Under the pieces are notes generated by a model. It was not told the DNA's origin and made no database searches. It saw nothing but the letters and a program-made list of their open reading frames with translations. Below, in pieces: positions 59,293-64,000 of a stretch of DNA of 64,000 nt. The position numbers and the translations under genes are program-made. How positions within the stretch are numbered: position 1 is the stretch's first letter; each line of letters begins with the position of its first letter. The stretch is from Symsagittifera roscoffensis (lineage: Eukaryota; Xenacoelomorpha; Acoela; Convolutidae). The stretch lies in the NCBI RefSeq assembly GCF_963678635.1, contig NC_087066.1, positions 66,535,477-66,599,476 of the forward strand, given 5' to 3'.

Positions 59293-62200
59293 TTAATTAG
59301 TGACAAACACTAGCCACAAAAAAGCAGAGAACAGATGCTATTTCCAAGAAAACAGATGCTGATTTCCATTGCTACAATACAGTGAAAGTTCCATATAAGT
59401 GAATACTTTCAATGAACACTTTTAATACACTAACGCTCACAATCTCGCAAGAAAAAACAGCCAACAGACAGTTGGAAACATTTCAATCCTTTCAAGGAGA
59501 CGGGGAAAAATGAGCAACTTTTTTTGGAAAGATGTTCAAGCTTGAGGTTTTAAGAATAAAATATCACTTTAAAAACATTTTTGATAATAATTTTTTGGAT
59601 TAAAACTAATCCAATTAATTCAACAGGTCAGTTGTTTAGTCCGCAAGGAAAACAGCAAATCAAAATCCAATTTCGGAACAAAAAGTCAATCACGCTCGTT
59701 AGTAATACCTTTTCAATATCATGACGTAGAACAAAACAACACGAAATTCCACAGGCTCAGATGACTCGAAGTAGTCCAGCACAATTCTCAAACTTAGGAT
59801 AGACTTCAGAAACCTCGCTACACCCCTTTCTTTTTTTATAATTTGGTTTGCAAAAACATAGCCAAATGACAGTTGGAGAAGGGTAACGAACGCAAGAAAA
59901 CTGAAATAAAAAATTAACTTATTTTGTTTCAAAAACCTTCAAATTTGACTTTCGAAAAAAAAAACAGATGGTCTTAGAGCTGCGTGAATTTGTAGGAAAT
60001 TTATTGATGGACTTTTTTTGTTAAAATTAACTCATTTTGAAAAAAACTGGATCAATAGGTGAAACTTTTATATCGCTGGGTAATCTGATAACTAATTTCC
60101 ATTTTCGAAATCAGAAGTCAATCACGTTTTCGTGACCTCAACACTTTTCCTGTTCCATAAGGGAGTTTGCCTTCTTTTTAACAATGGAAATGCTTTCAAC
60201 TTAGAGATTCAGTAGTCAAACCACGAAAATCAAAATTGAGCGTGAACAAATTTAGATTTTTTCCTGAAAAAGTCAGTCAAACAGCAAAAAATTAAAATTG
60301 AGCGTTAACAAAAACTTTAGACTTTTTCCTGAAAAAAAACTTAACAAAATCACCAAGACCTATACAAGAGTACTCATTACGTTCCTTACTCTTAATGATG
60401 CAGGGAGTGAAGTACTTATTTTAACTTCTACTGTCAGACACAATCATTTCGGAAGCCGCGAAAAACATATATTTGAACTTGTGGTTTGAAATCGTTATCA
60501 AAAAAGTTTTAGATAAAGAAAACAACTGAGTGAAGGGACAGACTAATAAAAAATTGAGTGACCCCCAAAATGTTTCCTTTTCATAAATCTGTGCATGAAT
60601 TTTGAAAATTATGTATTCCTGCGCTCGAGCTACCATCTTGGAATTCTTAAAACAGTCATTCATTTAAACCAGAGTGATCTGCTTAGGTACAAGCAAGATT
60701 CAACAGTCGTGCCAATAACATAAAAATTTTGAGCGCGAATTTTATTGATTTAAGGATTTTCTGGAAACAAAAACGAAAGCGTGTCTCCAAATCCTTCGGT
60801 AAAATTTCAAACTTACTCCTCAATACTTGTCGGAAACCTTTTGTAACAGAAACAAATACAAAAATGAAACTGTAGTAAACAAATACCATCAAAACATGGC
60901 AAAAAGGAGCTAATAAAAACATGGCAACGCTGGAAAACCGAAAAATCTATTTCAAGTTTTTTTAGAACTAAAAGGTGCTTCCCTGTGTGAAAAGGCGCGA
61001 CTTGAGCAAACAGCAGAGTCGCTCTGAAACGGTTAAAACGAAAAAAAAGCCCAAAGACAATTGCCCTTAAATCTATTCAAAATTCAAGAACAATTTATGA
61101 TTCACATTTTTTAAAATAAAATCTAAATACAAGTTTTCATAGCAAAAAAATCTCAAATTTAATTGTATTTTTCTCCACTTTCGAAATAAGAAAAACTTTT
61201 TAGTTCGATGTTCGATAAAGAAGTTAACTTCCCTTTTAACAAAAGGATTTAATAGATCAGAAGTTAACCCACCGAAAATTAAATTTGAGCGTGAACAAAA
61301 TTTTAGAGTTTTCCTGAAAAAAAATCCTCACTTCCAATATAAGAGTCTTCACTTTGTTTCTCAACTCTCATTACTTAAAAGAGATTAAAACAAGGCTTGA
61401 AAAGATTTGTGACGGAATAAACCGCCGACTTGCAGATTAAGTGTCTCCCTTCCTTGCATCTGCTCCACGGTCGCTTGACCATAGATAAACAGTAGCCGCC
61501 AATAAAGCAGAGGGTATAAAATGCCAATGATACATAGCAAAAATGCCCCCAAATGAGCCTATTTATTAGCGACTTGAGCCACCAGAAAAAATATATTCCT
61601 GATAGAACACTCCGTTCGCAAAGTTACTGGTGTAAGCAGCAATACGCGATATAAGATTAAGTGCTCATATCATGAATATTAGCTGGTGGAAAATAACCTT
61701 TTTTCGAGCATAAAACTAATTTGGGGAAAAAATTAGTTATAAAATTTTTCAAGGGGAATATGATAGTTAGGAGAATTTAAAAGTTTGTTGTTTATCTATA
61801 CTATAGTTTTTTGGTCCCTTCCTCCTCTAGAACGTTCCAGTTGAAGTGAACTTCTGAAAAAAAAAACAATTCAAATTGAATTACAACTGGGTATAAAAAC
61901 ATCTAATGCAGGAAAATGGAACAATATTTGAGTGCAGTTTCCATAAAGAATTTGAATTTTTGTAGCTTTCAGAACGACCACTTCTTTGTTTGATCATTTT
62001 ATTCTCTTGAATCTGCTCTAAATAACAAAATCTCTCACAGGAACAGCGACTCAAAAAAGCATGACAAAATTATAGCTAAACTACTGTTTTAGATTCAAGC
62101 ATTTGAAATTCATTTATATATATTAGTTAGTGCTGATTTGATATTCAAATATTAGCCAAATAGGAAGAAGTTCCAATCATTTTTGAAATCCTGAAATTGC

Positions 62201-62414
62201 AGCTCATGTCTTTTTTCAAAAATCAGCACCGACAGAGGCCAACATAAAATGTAAATTAAGTTGTTCATTATTAAGGATTCCAGCCTTTCTCAAGCAGAAG
62301 TAGTCACATAAACATGCATCATTCACAGAGGAGTCTATCTTGGCTCACTTAAAGCTAATCCAACCAAGCATAGGATGGTTTCCAAAAGCATCCAAAGGGA
62401 GAAGTGAGAACTAT
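59293..62414. other. Intergenic stretch with a dispersed short repeat
   Basis: Related segments of about 50 bp, typified by AAATTGAGCGTGAACAAA and TTTTTCCTGAAAAA, lie at 60,223-60,272, 60,283-60,337 and 61,271-61,325, with a fourth at 63,661-63,715 in the ATPase intron. An AATAAA (minus strand, about 61,998-62,003) may be the ATPase poly(A) signal, about 410 bases after its stop. No other gene was seen. Confidence 0.5.
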
Positions 62415-63322
62415 CTACAGCATATCAGAGTCATTGTCAACGTCATCAGTGGCCAACAACCGCTGCTCACTTTCATTTGATGAAATGTATTGGATCATAC
62501 TGCTCTTGGAAGCATATCTGAACACTCCATTTCCATGCACAGTCTTCTCATCTGATCCGCCACCGGCGCTTCCGGAGAAATCCGGCTTCCTGTACACTTT
62601 CAGCATCAAAGACGAGCACACGACGCACACTGAAGACATCGCCATAGCTCCCGACGCCATCCACGGTTTCAAGACGATTCCAAAATGGACCAGAGCTCCG
62701 CCTGCGATCGGAATTCCCACCATGTTATACACCATCGCGAGGACAAAGTTGAGGTAGATTCGGTTCACGGTAGTACGGGAGAGGTCGATTGCGGTCGCAA
62801 CGTCAGTCAAGTCGTTTCTAATCAGAATGACAGACGCGCTTTCCATCGCAACATCGGTACCACTCCCAATCGCAATTCCAATATCCGCTTTGGCAAGAGC
62901 CGGAGAATCATTGATGCCATCTCCGACCATTCCGACATACATCCTATACCCAACACCTTTCTGGAGATGTTCAATTTTCTTCAGCTTATGCGACGGCAAC
63001 ACTTCGCTGAAACATTTCTTCCCTATTCCGACCGCTTCTGCCACTGATTCAACAGTTCGTCTGTTGTCTCCTGACAGCAGGTACACATCAACTCCCATTT
63101 TCTTCAGAGCCATAACAGCTGTCCTCGCTTCTGGCTTAATGGGGTCTGATATTGAGATGACAGCTGTGATTTGGCTGTCCACTGCCACCAGAACAGCTGT
63201 CTCTTGTCTGCACTCATACTTCTCGACTATCTGGCTAAGATGGTCACTCACAAATAGGTCGTTCTCTCTCATCCACTTCTGGTTACCCACAAGCACTCTA
63301 TAGTTCTGGTCGGGTTTGATGC
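62415..63322 (-). CDS. ATP7-type copper-transporting P-type ATPase, last coding exon
   Basis: This 908-bp exon encodes the C-terminal 302 residues or so of a Cu+ pump that would load copper into the secretory pathway and export it. It starts after an ATTTTAG acceptor, with two bases completing a split codon. In order it has the end of the nucleotide-binding domain (VLVGNQKWM), the DPIKPEA phosphorylation-domain block, the hinge MVGDGINDSPALAKADIGIA, then two membrane segments with the YN motif in LAMVYNMVGIPIAGG and the MxxSS motif in AMAMSSVCVV, both copper-site signatures. The tail is acidic and carries a dileucine (EQRLLATDD), like the trafficking signal of ATP7 proteins. It ends with TAG at 62,415. 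The upstream exons lie outside the window. Confidence 0.95.
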
Positions 63323-64000
63323 CTAAAATCACCACGCATAAACAACTAATATTATAGCCCAACAAAACAGAACGTTGGAAAAGTGACAATATACTCAAGG
63401 AAACATACATAACTTGAAGTTTTTCAAACTTCAAGAATATTTCAAGATTGAAAGTGTTTTCTTGAAACTTATCTCGTAGAAACCTCGGACAGTCGTTTGC
63501 TTATTTTGTTATTCCGCTGGGAAACTTTAAATTAAAATCTACAATCGAACCTAGAAATCAATCGCAGTTTTCGCGCCATTTTCACTTTCAAATAGGAGAG
63601 AATAATTCGCCTTCTTTTCGGCAAATTTATTTGAATTTAACTTAAAAAAATCAAAAGTCAAACTGCGAAAGATCAAAAGTGAGCGCGAACAAACTCAGGC
63701 ACTTTTCCTAATAAAAAAAAAACATAAATAAAGGCCTTCTCTTCCTTCATTTTCGTTTAATCATTTATATCATCAGCTAAAACGTAACAAAAGGCGGAAA
63801 CATTTTTTGATATATATTTATCCGAAATCGAGTGCAGCTGTAACTGATTCTGCTCTGTTCTTACATAATACTATGAATAATGACATTATCTAAAGGAGAG
63901 CTGTAGTGAATTGGCTAATTTTTCCGCTCCTCAGTCGAAAGTTCGAAGGATCGATGCCCATCATGAATATCCAAGAAACGCATGTAGAGCTTAACTTGGG
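63323..64000 (-). other. Intron upstream of the last ATPase exon
   Basis: This A/T-rich intron runs to the window end. It holds one copy of the dispersed TGAGCGCGAACAAA repeat (63,661-63,715) and, at 63,896-63,965 on the plus strand, a weak tRNA-like stretch (TAGTGAATTGGCTAA, then AGGATCGATGCCC) that may be another SINE head. Confidence 0.6.

Noticed and set aside
62404-63303. Plus-strand ORFs opposite the copper ATPase
   Set aside because: They are antisense shadows of the strongly conserved minus-strand exon.

Overview
This window looks like nuclear DNA of an invertebrate metazoan. It carries spliced genes with GT..AG introns, among them an AMPA-type ionotropic glutamate receptor, a phospholipase-B-like GDSL lipase and an ATP7-type copper pump. 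It also carries a Ty3/gypsy LTR retrotransposon, Tc1-like MITEs, a decayed LINE and tRNA-like SINE fragments, in an A/T-rich background. I cannot name the species or phylum.

Positions 1-32,123 are one uninterrupted tandem array of a 34-bp unit, roughly 940 copies, open at the left edge. The unit has a 13-bp palindromic core (CTGCGAATCGCAG). A 37-bp variant carries a duplicated GCT. The array is built of nested higher-order repeats; measured periods are 136, 2322, 966, 411, 615, 482 (in two separate places), about 888, 1294, 1812 and 414 bp. No gene is supported inside it.

Positions 32,124-42,522 hold part of a glutamate receptor gene on the minus strand. In transcription order it has an end-of-amino-terminal-domain exon cut by a 200-N gap, two S1 ligand-binding exons, and an exon with M1 and the pore loop. 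Reading phases match at every junction. A 6,078-bp Ty3/gypsy element lies antisense in the intron before the pore exon. Its LTRs are almost identical and a 4-bp target duplication is visible, but its coding frames are broken and the integrase catalytic Glu codon reads Lys. After the pore exon come a 21-bp heptad-encoding minisatellite and then the satellite. The M3, S2 and M4 exons are not in the window, so the gene either crosses the array or is cut off by it.

Positions 42,723-48,524 are A/T-rich, with a 733-bp palindromic Tc1-like MITE, an 80-bp-arm hairpin, a second foldback element and a possible signal-peptide exon at 47.5 kb. A complete single-exon GDSL lipase follows on the minus strand (48,525-49,745). 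Positions 49,746-62,414 have no confident gene; they hold an old tandem-repeat field with a period near 165 bp, a second Tc1-like MITE, a LINE reverse-transcriptase fossil and tRNA-like fragments. The window ends in the last coding exon of an ATP7-like copper ATPase on the minus strand (62,415-63,322) and its upstream intron.

The three host genes are functionally unrelated neighbours. The most unusual object is the satellite array and its position beside, or inside, a receptor gene.
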